DNA of 64,000 nucleotides from Wenyingzhuangia gilva (GCF_030519655.1 NZ_JAUMIT010000004.1:186001-250000), one strand, 5' to 3'; counted from the stretch's first letter, positions 31,532 through 41,077 are shown. The notes: generated by a model not told the origin, from the sequence alone. A program made the numbers and translations.

Positions 31532-33232
31532 ATGTGTGGTATTGCTGGAATTATTGGGACTGATGCAAGTCAAAAATGTTTAGATAGTATGTTGCAAAAA
31601 CAGCAGCATAGAGGTCCCGATTATATGGGGAGTTGGAAAGATTCCAATACTTTTTTAGGACACAATAGACTTTCAATTATAGATTTATCAGCAAATTCAA
31701 ATCAACCTTTTGAGAGTAATTGTGGTAATTATGTATTGGTGTTTAATGGGGAGATTTATAATTATATAGAGCTTAAAAAAGAGCTTTCTTTTTATAATTT
31801 TAAAACAAGCTCAGATTCTGAAGTACTTTTAGCAAGTTATATAAAATGGGGAAAAGATTGTTTACATAAATTTAACGGGATGTTTTCTTTTGCTATCTGG
31901 CACAAAAATGATCAAACTTTATTTGCTGCAAGAGACCGTTTTGGTGTAAAACCTTTTTATTATCACCATTCACAAAATACATTGTATTTTGCTTCAGAAA
32001 TTAAAGCCATACATGCAGCTGGTATCCCAAGAAATCCTAATGAAACAGTATGGGCAAGTTATTTTACTTATGGTTCTTATGGAATGCCTAATGAAACATT
32101 TTGGAATCAAATAGAGCAATTACCAGGGGGGCATTATTTAGAACATAAGAATAATCAATTAGTAATTAGTAAATGGTATTTTTTTAAAGAAGAAGTAAAA
32201 AAACATCAACAAAAGATAATATCATTTGAGGAAGCCAAATCAATATATAAAACTCTTTTATTGGATAGTATTTCTATAAGATTTAGAGCGGATGTATCTG
32301 TAGGTTTTAATATCAGTGGAGGACTAGATAGTTCTACATTATTGGCTTTTGTAAATCAATTAGAAAAAGGAAAAAACATAAAGGCTTATACTTTTTACAC
32401 AGATGATGAAAGGTATGATGAATTGCCATGGGTGGAAGAAATGATAGGTTTAACAAAAAATCCTTTAAACAAAGTGTTGTTAAGTCCTAAAGATAAATTA
32501 AGAGAAAAAGTAGAATTTATTGCACAACATCAAGATGAACCCTGTGGAGGAATACCAACTGTTGCTTATAGCCAAATTTTTAAACAAGCTAGAAAACAAA
32601 ATTCCTTAGTGTTGTTAGATGGGCAGGGAATGGATGAGCAATGGGCCGGGTATGATTATTATACTCAAAATAATAATAATACCATCCAAGGAATTTCTAA
32701 ATCTCCTTTTAGACCAAATGTTTTAGAGTCTACTTTTTTAAAGAAAGCAGTAAAACCTAATTATCCTAATTTTTTTAAAGATGATGTGCTAAACAAACAA
32801 TATAGAGATTTATTTTATACCAAAATACCAAGAGCTTTAAGGTTTAATGATCGTGTATCAATGGCTTATAGTACTGAATTGAGAGAACCTTTTTTAGATT
32901 ATCGATTAGTAGAGTTTGCTTTTGCACAACCTATTGAGTATAAAATTAAAAATGGAGTTCAAAAGTATTTGTTGAGAGAGCTGGTTTCAGAATTTTTAAG
33001 TGATAAAATTACCTATGCACCTAAAAGACCATTACAAACTCCTCAAAGAGAATGGTTAGGAGAAGAACTTTTGGATGATGTGGAAAATGCAGTATATAAA
33101 TTAAAAAACAGCAATATAGCTACGTGGTTTAATTTTTCTGAATTAGATAAAGAGGTTGATAAATATAGAGAGGGAGATAAAGATTCTAGTTTTCATATAT
33201 GGCAATGGTTAAATACTAGTATTTTAAATTAA
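31532..33232 (+). CDS. asnB: Asparagine synthase-like glutamine amidotransferase (AsnB family)
   Basis: A 566-residue protein with an N-terminal Ntn-type glutaminase domain (MCGIAGIIG, nucleophile Cys2, and LVFNGEIYNYIELKKEL) and a C-terminal ATP-pyrophosphatase domain (NISGGLDSSTLL, the PP-loop). It uses glutamine nitrogen to amidate a carboxylate after adenylation. In polysaccharide clusters such proteins often amidate uronic acids of the repeat unit rather than making free asparagine, and location between neuA and glycosyltransferase genes favours that. Domain order and length are normal for both roles. It is two bases after neuA and six before the next gene. Confidence 0.88.
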   Translation: MCGIAGIIGTDASQKCLDSMLQKQQHRGPDYMGSWKDSNTFLGHNRLSIIDLSANSNQPFESNCGNYVLVFNGEIYNYIELKKELSFYNFKTSSDSEVLLASYIKWGKDCLHKFNGMFSFAIWHKNDQTLFAARDRFGVKPFYYHHSQNTLYFASEIKAIHAAGIPRNPNETVWASYFTYGSYGMPNETFWNQIEQLPGGHYLEHKNNQLVISKWYFFKEEVKKHQQKIISFEEAKSIYKTLLLDSISIRFRADVSVGFNISGGLDSSTLLAFVNQLEKGKNIKAYTFYTDDERYDELPWVEEMIGLTKNPLNKVLLSPKDKLREKVEFIAQHQDEPCGGIPTVAYSQIFKQARKQNSLVLLDGQGMDEQWAGYDYYTQNNNNTIQGISKSPFRPNVLESTFLKKAVKPNYPNFFKDDVLNKQYRDLFYTKIPRALRFNDRVSMAYSTELREPFLDYRLVEFAFAQPIEYKIKNGVQKYLLRELVSEFLSDKITYAPKRPLQTPQREWLGEELLDDVENAVYKLKNSNIATWFNFSELDKEVDKYREGDKDSSFHIWQWLNTSILN

Positions 33233-33238
33233 TGAATA

Positions 33239-34639
33239 ATGAAAGGGAAAACAATTGGAGTTGTCATTACAGACGGTGTTGGAAGTAGAAATTTTATTCT
33301 AAGTAAATTTATTTCAGAAGTAAGTTTAGCATTTGAAAATGTGGTTGTTTTTTCTGGAATTCCAATTTCTGGAATGAATAATATTGAATTTCCTAGTAAT
33401 GTTAAAGTAGTTGAGTTACCGCTATATATAGAAAATAAAAGTGTATGGTTTTTTAGAAAGCTAAAAGAACTAGCACATATGTACCTGCATAGAGATTATT
33501 ATGGAATCAATGATAATTTAACAAGAGGATATCCTAATACAAACTCATTACGATCTTTGTTAACTAAGCTAGCTTATGCAATTACTAAGTTATTTCACTC
33601 CGAGAATAATATTAAATTTTATGAAAAACTTCAGTTTTATTGTTTTAAAAAAGACAAAGTAACACAGGAGTTTAAAGTTTTATTAAACAATGAGTCGCCA
33701 GATATTTTGTTTTTTACGCACCAGAGACCTCCTTTTTTAGCACCCTTGCTGTATTTGGCCAAAACACTAAAAATAAAAACCAATTCTTTTATTTTTAGTT
33801 GGGACAACCTAGCTTCAAAAGGACGTATGCTAGGAGAGTTTGACGGATATATGGTATGGAGTGATTTAATGAAGAAGGAATTATTGCATTTTTACCCAAG
33901 TACTATAAGCAAAAATGTAAAAGTTGTGGGTACGCCTCAGTTTGAGCCATATGTGCAGGATGAATATTTTATAACTCGTGAAGAGTTTTACAATAAATTT
34001 AAATTAGATTCTTCTAAAAAAACTATTTGTTACAGTTGTGCAGATGCAGACATAGGTAGAAATGATGAGGTTCATATTCGTTCCGTATGGTCATATATTA
34101 AAAAGAACTCTTTAGAGAATTTACAGTTGTTGATAAGAACATCACCAGCAGAAGATGGAAAACGTTTTGAACAATTAAAAGCTGAAATACCAGAAATTAA
34201 ATGGAATGTTCCTAAATGGATTTTAGCTAGAGAGGGGCATGCAGAAGCGTGGTCACAACGATTACCATCTATTGAAGACGTAAAAGATTTAAGAGCAATA
34301 TTGGCTTATTGTGAAGTAAATGTGAATATGCTTTCTACCATGAGTTTAGATTTTATGTTGTTTGATAAACCCGTAATCAATACTGTTTTTGGAAATAAAG
34401 AAAATGGATTGTACGATGATCAAAAGTTTTTAAACTATGCCCATTACAAATATGTGGTAGATAGTGAAGCTGTTACTATTGCCAAAAATGAAAAAGAATT
34501 ACATGAGCAATTAGAAGAGGCGATAAAGAATCCTAGTTTAAGGAAAACTAAACGAAAAGCTTTGTTAGATTTAGAAATAGGTGCTCCATTAGAGGGAACA
34601 AGTCAAAGGATTGTAAAAGAATTAAAACAGTTGGCATGA
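33239..34639 (+). CDS. Probable GT-B-fold glycosyltransferase, family unassigned
   Basis: A 466-residue protein not matching a family I can name with confidence. Two-domain layout: an N-terminal half with IGVVITDGVGSRNFILSKF and LFFTHQRPPFLAPLLY, and a C-terminal half with SFIFSWDNLASKGRMLGEF, KVVGTPQFEPYV, QLLIRTSPAEDGKRFEQLK and NMLSTMSLDFMLFDKPVIN. These resemble the UDP-sugar or CDP-glycerol-type GT-B glycosyltransferases. There is no signal peptide or membrane segment. It is directly downstream of neuA and asnB and upstream of an acyltransferase, so transfer of the CMP-nonulosonate is possible, but this is inference. Confidence 0.6.
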   Translation: MKGKTIGVVITDGVGSRNFILSKFISEVSLAFENVVVFSGIPISGMNNIEFPSNVKVVELPLYIENKSVWFFRKLKELAHMYLHRDYYGINDNLTRGYPNTNSLRSLLTKLAYAITKLFHSENNIKFYEKLQFYCFKKDKVTQEFKVLLNNESPDILFFTHQRPPFLAPLLYLAKTLKIKTNSFIFSWDNLASKGRMLGEFDGYMVWSDLMKKELLHFYPSTISKNVKVVGTPQFEPYVQDEYFITREEFYNKFKLDSSKKTICYSCADADIGRNDEVHIRSVWSYIKKNSLENLQLLIRTSPAEDGKRFEQLKAEIPEIKWNVPKWILAREGHAEAWSQRLPSIEDVKDLRAILAYCEVNVNMLSTMSLDFMLFDKPVINTVFGNKENGLYDDQKFLNYAHYKYVVDSEAVTIAKNEKELHEQLEEAIKNPSLRKTKRKALLDLEIGAPLEGTSQRIVKELKQLA

Positions 34640-35229
34640 AAAAAATATTATTTTTTATTGTCAAAAGACTGCCTTCGAATTATTTGAGGATTCTATTTTA
34701 TAAAATATTTTTTAAGTATAAAATTGGTAGAAGTGTTAAAATAGGAAAAAGTATTATTAATGCTAAAAAAGTAATCATAGGGGATAATGTGTTAATAAGA
34801 GATAATAATCATATCTCTTGTAACGTGTTAAAAATAGAGAAAAATGTAAGTATTCATAGCGGGAATAGAATAATGGGAACTGCTGATTTTAGCATAGGTG
34901 AAAATAGTAGGATTATAAATAATCATTTTATTGATTTATATAATAATGTTGTTATAGGTAAAAATTCATGGTTAGCAGGAAAAAATAGTCAAATATGGAC
35001 TCATGGATCCGTAAGTACAAAATTAGGTAAGAATTTAGATGTTGTTGTTGGTGATAATGTTTATATAGGTTCAAATGTTTCTATTGCTCCAGGTGTGAAA
35101 ATAGTAGATGTTAATTTAGTAGGCTTGGGCACTGTTGTTACCCAAAGCTTTATGAAACCAAAAACGATAATAATAGGAAATCCGTCAAAAGTTGTAAAAG
35201 AAGACATCGATTGGAGAAAAGATTGGTAA
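34636..35229 (+). CDS. Hexapeptide-repeat (left-handed beta-helix) acyltransferase
   Basis: A 197-residue protein with hexapeptide repeats such as IGDNVLIRDNNHISCNVL, NVYIGSNVSIAPGVKI and VGLGTVVTQSF, forming the left-handed beta-helix of acetyl- and succinyltransferases. It would O- or N-acylate a sugar of the repeat unit, using acetyl-CoA or succinyl-CoA. The first 30 residues are basic and aromatic (VKRLPSNYLRILFYKIFFKY). The catalytic histidine is probably in the WTHGSVS segment. It overlaps the preceding gene by four bases. Visibly richer in A and T than wecB after it, suggesting different histories. Confidence 0.85.
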   Translation: MKKILFFIVKRLPSNYLRILFYKIFFKYKIGRSVKIGKSIINAKKVIIGDNVLIRDNNHISCNVLKIEKNVSIHSGNRIMGTADFSIGENSRIINNHFIDLYNNVVIGKNSWLAGKNSQIWTHGSVSTKLGKNLDVVVGDNVYIGSNVSIAPGVKIVDVNLVGLGTVVTQSFMKPKTIIIGNPSKVVKEDIDWRKDW

Positions 35230-35231
35230 AG

Positions 35232-36341
35232 ATGAAAAAAATACTCGTAGTATTTGGTACTAGACCAGAAGCTATAAAAATGGCACCTTTGGTGAAGGAA
35301 TTATATCAGCATAGTGAATTTGATACAAAAGTTTGTGTCACTGCTCAACACAGAGAAATGTTAGATCAGGTATTAGCTTTTTTTAAAATCATTCCAGACT
35401 ATGATTTAGGTTTGATGAAAGCCAATCAAACCTTAAATCAATTAAGTGCAAGAATACTAACTGCTATTGATGAGGTTTTGGTAGATTTTGAGCCAGATTT
35501 GGTATTAGTTCATGGAGATACTTCTACTAGTAGTATGGTGGCTTTGGCTTCGTTTCATAGAGGAATTAAAGTAGGACATGTAGAAGCAGGTTTAAGAACT
35601 TACAATAAACGGGCTCCTTTTCCAGAAGAAATCAATAGACAAATTACAGGTCGTTTGGCAGATGTGCATTTTGCTCCTACAAAACAATCTGCTCAAAATT
35701 TAATCAATGAAGGAGTAAACTCAAAATCTGTGTACATTACTGGAAATACAGTCATTGATGCTTTGTTATGGGGGATTCATCATGTAAATGAGCATAGAGA
35801 AGATATTCAAGAAATAAAGGAATTTATTAAAAAGAATCAAAAGCTCATTGTAGTTACCGGACACAGACGTGAAAATTTTGGAGATAAGTTTTATGAATTT
35901 TGTAGTGCTTTAAAAGAATTGGCAGATAGAAAGGATGTTCAGTTAATATATCCGGTACATTTAAATCCGAATGTACAAAAAGTGGTGTATGATACTTTGG
36001 GAAATCATTCTAATATTTTACTAATTGCTCCTTTGGATTATGAGGCTTTTATTTGGTTGTTAAATCAATCTTATTTAATTATTACAGACAGTGGTGGCGT
36101 GCAAGAAGAAGCTCCATCTTTAAAAAAGCCCGTTTTGGTTACAAGAGATGTAACAGAAAGACAAGAAGCCGTAGCGCAAGGAACAGTTAAGTTAGTAGGA
36201 ACAGATAAAAACAAAATTTTAAAAGAAGCCTTTATACTTTTAGATAATCAAGAAACTTATCAAAATATGATAGGAAATAAAAATCCATATGGTGATGGAA
36301 CTGCTTCTAAACAAATAGCAAAAGCTTTAAAATCATTATAA
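35232..36341 (+). CDS. wecB: UDP-GlcNAc 2-epimerase, non-hydrolysing (WecB)
   Basis: WecB interconverts UDP-GlcNAc and UDP-ManNAc, the precursor of ManNAc and ManNAcA residues. The protein of 369 residues shows VVFGTRPEAIKMAPLVKEL, VHGDTSTSSMVALASF, HVEAGLRTYN, FPEEINRQITGRL, VTGHRRENFG and ITDSGGVQEEAPSLKKP, the full set of the non-hydrolysing family. An in-frame TTG at 35211 would add seven residues and overlap the upstream gene; the ATG at 35232 yields the canonical MKKILVVFGTRPEA opening. No WecC dehydrogenase is in the window, so conversion to ManNAcA would have to be encoded elsewhere. Confidence 0.93.
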   Translation: MKKILVVFGTRPEAIKMAPLVKELYQHSEFDTKVCVTAQHREMLDQVLAFFKIIPDYDLGLMKANQTLNQLSARILTAIDEVLVDFEPDLVLVHGDTSTSSMVALASFHRGIKVGHVEAGLRTYNKRAPFPEEINRQITGRLADVHFAPTKQSAQNLINEGVNSKSVYITGNTVIDALLWGIHHVNEHREDIQEIKEFIKKNQKLIVVTGHRRENFGDKFYEFCSALKELADRKDVQLIYPVHLNPNVQKVVYDTLGNHSNILLIAPLDYEAFIWLLNQSYLIITDSGGVQEEAPSLKKPVLVTRDVTERQEAVAQGTVKLVGTDKNKILKEAFILLDNQETYQNMIGNKNPYGDGTASKQIAKALKSL

Positions 36342-36342
36342 A

Positions 36343-37413
36343 ATGAAAATAGCGGTTATCTGTAATTACGTACTTCGCCCTGATAGAATTGGAGGAATGG
36401 ATCGTTTTTATCAATCATATAATCAAAAATTGATAGAGATGGATATACAGGTAGATTGGTATTTTACAAATTACACATCGTTTGAGTTTTATAAAGGAAT
36501 GAATATTTATAGTGCAGAAGGAGCTTCTGTAGAACAGTTGTTTTTGAATCAAAACATTTCAAAAAACAACAACTATGAGGCGATAGTGACACATTTTACT
36601 GAATTATGTACTTCTTTCTACAAAGAATGTCATCAGTTATATCCTAACGCAAACATCATAGCGGTAGATCACAACCCAAGACCGTTAGAAGGTTTTCCTT
36701 TAAAAAAGAGAATAAAAAAAAGAATTGCTGGACTTTTATACGCTAAATATATTCATCAATTTGTAGGGGTGTCTCAATATACTGTGAATCATATTTTAAA
36801 TGATTATGGAGCTTTTCTAAAGGATAAAACCAAAGTTGTTTATAACGGAATTGATACCAAAGTTTTTATAAAAAGAACACAAGAAAATAAAAATAAATTT
36901 ATAGTTGCCTCTCATTTAAGGGCTTCTAAAGGAATTCAAGATTTAATCAAAGCATTCAGTTTAATTGATAATTCGGCATTAAATAATGTGGTTGTTGATA
37001 TATATGGAGAAGGGCCTTATGAACAAGTACTTAGAGATTTGACAGTTAAATATAGTTTAGAGGATGTTATTTTTTTTAAAGGAAGTTCAGCTAAATTAAA
37101 TGAATTATTTTGTGATTATGCTTATATGATTCAACCAACATATATGGAATGTTTTAGTTTGTCTATTCTAGAAAGTTTATCAGCAAACGTTCCTGTAATT
37201 ACAACTACAGTTGGTGGTAATTTAGAAGTTTTAGAAAATGGTAAAAATGGTTTTATTTATGAACCTGGTGATTCTAAGGCCTTGGCTTCTATTTTAGAAA
37301 AGGTTATTACAGATAAAAAAAATATTACGGATGACACAGCTACATTAATCCAACAAGAATTTTATTTGGATAAAATGGTTTCAGAACACATAAAACTACT
37401 CCCATGCACATAG
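36343..37413 (+). CDS. Glycosyltransferase, GT4 family
   Basis: A 356-residue retaining glycosyltransferase with the GT-B fold. The N-terminal half opens IAVICNYVLRPDRIGGMDRF. The donor-site half includes VASHLRASKGIQDLIKAF, DIYGEGPYEQVL and the EX7E region IQPTYMECFSLSILESLSAN. It overlaps the next gene by ten bases and starts one base after wecB. Its substrate is unknown, but the location suggests it may use the ManNAc-type donor produced by wecB. Confidence 0.9.
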   Translation: MKIAVICNYVLRPDRIGGMDRFYQSYNQKLIEMDIQVDWYFTNYTSFEFYKGMNIYSAEGASVEQLFLNQNISKNNNYEAIVTHFTELCTSFYKECHQLYPNANIIAVDHNPRPLEGFPLKKRIKKRIAGLLYAKYIHQFVGVSQYTVNHILNDYGAFLKDKTKVVYNGIDTKVFIKRTQENKNKFIVASHLRASKGIQDLIKAFSLIDNSALNNVVVDIYGEGPYEQVLRDLTVKYSLEDVIFFKGSSAKLNELFCDYAYMIQPTYMECFSLSILESLSANVPVITTTVGGNLEVLENGKNGFIYEPGDSKALASILEKVITDKKNITDDTATLIQQEFYLDKMVSEHIKLLPCT

Positions 37414-38543
37414 CTTTCATCACACCAGAATATCCGTTAGAAGCCTTTAAAGGAAATATAGGTGGAATTGGAACTTTTACTAAGGGTTTAGCCGAACAAT
37501 TAGTCCATTATTCTTGTGAAGTAACGGTGTTTGTTCATAGTCAACCTAAAGAACAAGTCTTAGTAGAAAATGGAGTAGAAATTCATTTAGTAAAAAAGAA
37601 AGCTGTTAAAGGAATTACCTGGTATACCAACAGAAGATATTTTAATAAATATGTAAATAATATCATTTCTAAAAAAAACATAGAAGTGATAGAAGCTCCA
37701 GAATGGACAGGTTTCACGGCATTTATGAAGTTTACTTGTCCGTTGGTGATTCGTTTACATGGATCTGATACTTATTTTTGTGATTTAGAAAACAGAAAAG
37801 TAAAAACCAAAAATAAGTTTTTTGAAAAAAAGGCTTTAAATGGAGCAGACAAGATAGTTGGGGTGAGTGAGTTTGTGTCCCAAAAAACAAAGCAATTATT
37901 TAATATAAATAAAGAAATAAAAGTTGTTTATAATGCAATAGATGTTGATAGGTTTTCTCCAAATCATCAAAATATAAAACCAAAATCATTATTGTATTTC
38001 GGAACGCTAGTTCGCAAAAAAGGAGTGTTAGAAATAGCTAAAATGTTTAATGAATTGGTTGAAAAAGATGATGAGGTAACATTGACTTTATTAGGAAAAG
38101 ACAATAAAGATGTTTTTTCTAAAGTTTCAACTTTAGAAATGATACAAGAGATTTTATCAGAAAAAGCCTTAAAAAGAACCACCTATAAAAGTGCAGTGCC
38201 TTATAAAGAAGTAATCACTTATATTCAACAAGCAGAAATTGTTTTATTACCAAGTTTTGCCGAAGCTTTTCCCATGACTTGGTTAGAAGCCATGGCACTA
38301 GAAAAAATGTTAGTGACTTCCAATATTGGTTGGGCAAAGGAATTGATGATTGATGGAGAAACAGGTTATATGATACAACCAGAAAACACAAAAGAATTTA
38401 CCACTAAAGTTTTAGCTTTGTTAAACGATGAGGTAAAGGCAACTCAAATGGCAAAAAATGCTAGGCAAAGAATTATAAATGAGTTTGACATAAAGCAATC
38501 AATAGCAACAAATATTGCAATGTACAAATCAATAATAAAATAA
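37404..38543 (+). CDS. Glycosyltransferase, GT4 family
   Basis: A 379-residue GT4 enzyme with all family elements: IGGIGTFTKGLAEQL (N-terminal glycine-rich loop), LVIRLHGSDTYF, LYFGTLVRKKGVLEIAKMF and LPSFAEAFPMTWLEAMAL, where the two glutamates of the EX7E motif lie. No membrane helix is seen. It overlaps the preceding gene by ten bases and is one base before the next, so it is in a tight translational relay. Donor and linkage not determinable. Confidence 0.9.
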   Translation: MHIAFITPEYPLEAFKGNIGGIGTFTKGLAEQLVHYSCEVTVFVHSQPKEQVLVENGVEIHLVKKKAVKGITWYTNRRYFNKYVNNIISKKNIEVIEAPEWTGFTAFMKFTCPLVIRLHGSDTYFCDLENRKVKTKNKFFEKKALNGADKIVGVSEFVSQKTKQLFNINKEIKVVYNAIDVDRFSPNHQNIKPKSLLYFGTLVRKKGVLEIAKMFNELVEKDDEVTLTLLGKDNKDVFSKVSTLEMIQEILSEKALKRTTYKSAVPYKEVITYIQQAEIVLLPSFAEAFPMTWLEAMALEKMLVTSNIGWAKELMIDGETGYMIQPENTKEFTTKVLALLNDEVKATQMAKNARQRIINEFDIKQSIATNIAMYKSIIK

Positions 38544-38544
38544 C

Positions 38545-40080
38545 ATGCAGTTAAAAAAATATATCACCTCAAATCATGAGGTTTTGTTATATAATGGAAA
38601 TCCTAATCTATATATCTTAGAAGAATTGGCTAAAGGAACTGGTGATGTTTGGCATAGTTCTTTGGAGCAAGGTTTTGCCAATTGTTTTCAAGATTTGATT
38701 TATCAAACGGCTGTCTATTGGTGGTTTTTAAATGATATAAAAAATCAAGATAATTGTGTTTGTTGGCGAGTCAATGTAAACGCTTTTGTGGTTAGGGAAA
38801 CTGTATGGAATCAAATAAATGGTTTGGATTCACAATATGAATCTAGTATCATGTCTGGATTGGATTTTGGATATAATTTGTTGAGAAATCAAGCAGGGAT
38901 CCCTTTAAACATCAAAGGTTTATTTCCATCAGAAGAAAATGATATTCAAATTTCTAAGCAAGATAGATATACTTTCTTTTTTAAAAATTTTAAAAGACAA
39001 CATCCATTTTATATGATGTTGAGAAAAGGAATTTTTAAATTTCCTTCGGAATATAAGGCATATAATCAAGCAAAGAAAAAGGCTGTTAAGTATGTTGAAA
39101 AAACAATTAAACCTAGAGATTTAAATCCTATTGAAGGAAAACCAACAGTAAGTTTGGTCATTCCTACGATGAGAAGACAAGCCTATAGTCAGATTTTGTT
39201 AGAAGATCATAAAAATCAATCTTACCTAATCAAAGAAGCTGTAATTGTTGATGCTACTCCAGAAGAGGAAAGAAATGATAAATATTACAAAAATGAAGAT
39301 TTTCCTTTTGATGTTATTGTAAAATGGCAAACTAGCAAAGGAAGTTGTAGAGCAAGAAATGAAGCCATTGAATTGTGCTCAGGAGATTATATTATTTTTG
39401 CTGATGATGATGTGAGAGTGTTGCCAGATTTTGTGGAAAATCATATAAGATTACTTCAAACCTACAAAGCAGCTGCTTGTAATGGGTTGGATGTCATGGC
39501 AGAAAATGTAAATCAAGATTTGTCGGATTTAAAAAAGAGGTTAGCAAAAATAGAAGATAAAAGATGGAAGGTTGGAGTGTCTTCTATTTTTAGCAACGCC
39601 AATTCTTGTGTTCGCAGAGAGGTGGTACAAGAATTAATTGGAAATGATGTGAATTTTGATGGTGGTTATGGTGAGGATGCAGATTTTGGTTTGTCTATTT
39701 TAAAAGCTGGACATGTATTATTGCATAATCCTTTTTCTCCAAATTTACATTTAAAACCACCATTGGGGGGGTATAGATGGTGGGGAAGTGAAGCTAAAAA
39801 GAAAGGAAAAAAACGTAAAATACAACCTTGGGAGCTAAATAAACCAGTAAAAAATATTGTACCAAAACCTAGTCCAACCATTACTTATGGTATTTTAAAA
39901 CACTTTACACCAAGTCAAATAAAAGAATGGAGAGTAAAACATTTCTTTTTGTTTTTATTTAAAGGTGGAGTGAAAAAAATTCCTGTTAGATTGATTCAAT
40001 TGCCATATAAACAATTACAGTTTTCAAAATCATTACAGTATGCCAAAGCATTGATTAACTTAGGAGTAAGATATAAATAA
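38545..40080 (+). CDS. Two-part GT2-like glycosyltransferase with degenerate N-terminal half
   Basis: A 511-residue protein. The second half (about 203-420) is a full family 2 glycosyltransferase: SLVIPTMRRQAYSQILLED, FADDDVRVLPDF (metal aspartates) and YGEDADFGLSILKAG. The first 200 residues resemble only the back half of a GT2 domain (VNAFVVRETVWNQINGLDSQ, MSGLDFGYNLLRNQ), without the nucleotide-binding start or DxD. This looks like a fusion to the remnant of another glycosyltransferase, or a non-catalytic domain. The ATG at 38545 is one base after the previous stop, and no earlier start is available. Confidence 0.78.
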   Translation: MQLKKYITSNHEVLLYNGNPNLYILEELAKGTGDVWHSSLEQGFANCFQDLIYQTAVYWWFLNDIKNQDNCVCWRVNVNAFVVRETVWNQINGLDSQYESSIMSGLDFGYNLLRNQAGIPLNIKGLFPSEENDIQISKQDRYTFFFKNFKRQHPFYMMLRKGIFKFPSEYKAYNQAKKKAVKYVEKTIKPRDLNPIEGKPTVSLVIPTMRRQAYSQILLEDHKNQSYLIKEAVIVDATPEEERNDKYYKNEDFPFDVIVKWQTSKGSCRARNEAIELCSGDYIIFADDDVRVLPDFVENHIRLLQTYKAAACNGLDVMAENVNQDLSDLKKRLAKIEDKRWKVGVSSIFSNANSCVRREVVQELIGNDVNFDGGYGEDADFGLSILKAGHVLLHNPFSPNLHLKPPLGGYRWWGSEAKKKGKKRKIQPWELNKPVKNIVPKPSPTITYGILKHFTPSQIKEWRVKHFFLFLFKGGVKKIPVRLIQLPYKQLQFSKSLQYAKALINLGVRYK

Positions 40081-40084
40081 GCAT

Positions 40085-41077
40085 ATGAATTTTAGCCTTA
40101 TTATTTGCACGTACATGCGACCAAAAGCTTTGTTAAGTTTGTTGGAAACAATAGCTGTGCAAACCTTGTATCCTAATGAAATTATAATTGTTGATGGTTC
40201 TACCAATGATGAAACTAAGGAGTTATTGATTCAAAACATATTTGAAAACTTAACTTATTATAAGGTAACACCAGAAGAAAGGGGATTGACAAAACAAAGA
40301 AATTTTGGAATTGAACGTGTTAGGACAGATGTTGATTTTGTGTGTTTTTTAGATGATGATACCTTATTAGAACCGGACTATTTTAAATACTTAATTGGAA
40401 CTTATGAAACTTATCCTGAAGCTTTGGCTGTTGGAGGTTATATAATCAATGAAGTAACTTGGAAACTCTCAGAAGAAGTGCAATCTGATGAGTTTTACTA
40501 TGATGGTTGGGTAAGAAAAGAAGGATCAAGATTTAAGCTGAGAAAAAAGTTAGGTTTGTTAGATAATACACCTCCAGGTTGGATGCCGAGATTTTCTAAC
40601 GGAAGACCTGTTAGTTTTTTACCACCCAGTAATAAAGTATATCCTGTTGAACAAATCATGGGGGGAGTCGCTTCTTATAGAAAAGAAATTTTTAATGAGT
40701 TGTCATTCTCAAAATATTTCGAAGGATATGGTTTGTACGAAGATGCAGATTTTTCTTTACGATTAGCTAAAAAAGGGAAAATATATATCAATACCGCAGC
40801 AAGACTAGAACATCATCACGATGTAGCTGGAAGACCCAATCAGTTTAACTATGGAAAAATGGTGACCAGAAATGGTTGGTATGTTTGGAGAGTAAAATAT
40901 AAAAATCCATCTATCATAGCTCGTTTAAAGTGGAACGCAATTGCTATTGTGTTGATGAAGTTACGATTTATAAATGTATTTACCTCAAGTAAAAAAATAG
41001 AAGCTTTTACCGAAGCTATAGGAAGATGTTATGGTCTATTAACCTTAATTTTTAACAAGCCAATAATAAAAAGATGA
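40085..41077 (+). CDS. Glycosyltransferase, GT2 family
   Basis: A 330-residue GT-A glycosyltransferase: SLIICTYMRPKALLSLLET and IIIVDGSTNDETKELL at the start, CFLDDDTLLEPDYFKYL with the metal-binding aspartates, and FEGYGLYEDADFSLRLAKKG near the catalytic base. It is similar in plan to the second half of the preceding protein. It overlaps the next gene by four bases. A C-terminal segment of about 60 residues is helical and basic (KYKNPSIIARLKWNAIAIVL), suggesting membrane contact. Confidence 0.89.
   Translation: MNFSLIICTYMRPKALLSLLETIAVQTLYPNEIIIVDGSTNDETKELLIQNIFENLTYYKVTPEERGLTKQRNFGIERVRTDVDFVCFLDDDTLLEPDYFKYLIGTYETYPEALAVGGYIINEVTWKLSEEVQSDEFYYDGWVRKEGSRFKLRKKLGLLDNTPPGWMPRFSNGRPVSFLPPSNKVYPVEQIMGGVASYRKEIFNELSFSKYFEGYGLYEDADFSLRLAKKGKIYINTAARLEHHHDVAGRPNQFNYGKMVTRNGWYVWRVKYKNPSIIARLKWNAIAIVLMKLRFINVFTSSKKIEAFTEAIGRCYGLLTLIFNKPIIKR

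Noticed and set aside
35211-35231. TTG start for wecB, seven residues upstream
   Set aside because: It would overlap the acyltransferase gene, and the ATG at 35232 gives the canonical start of the family.
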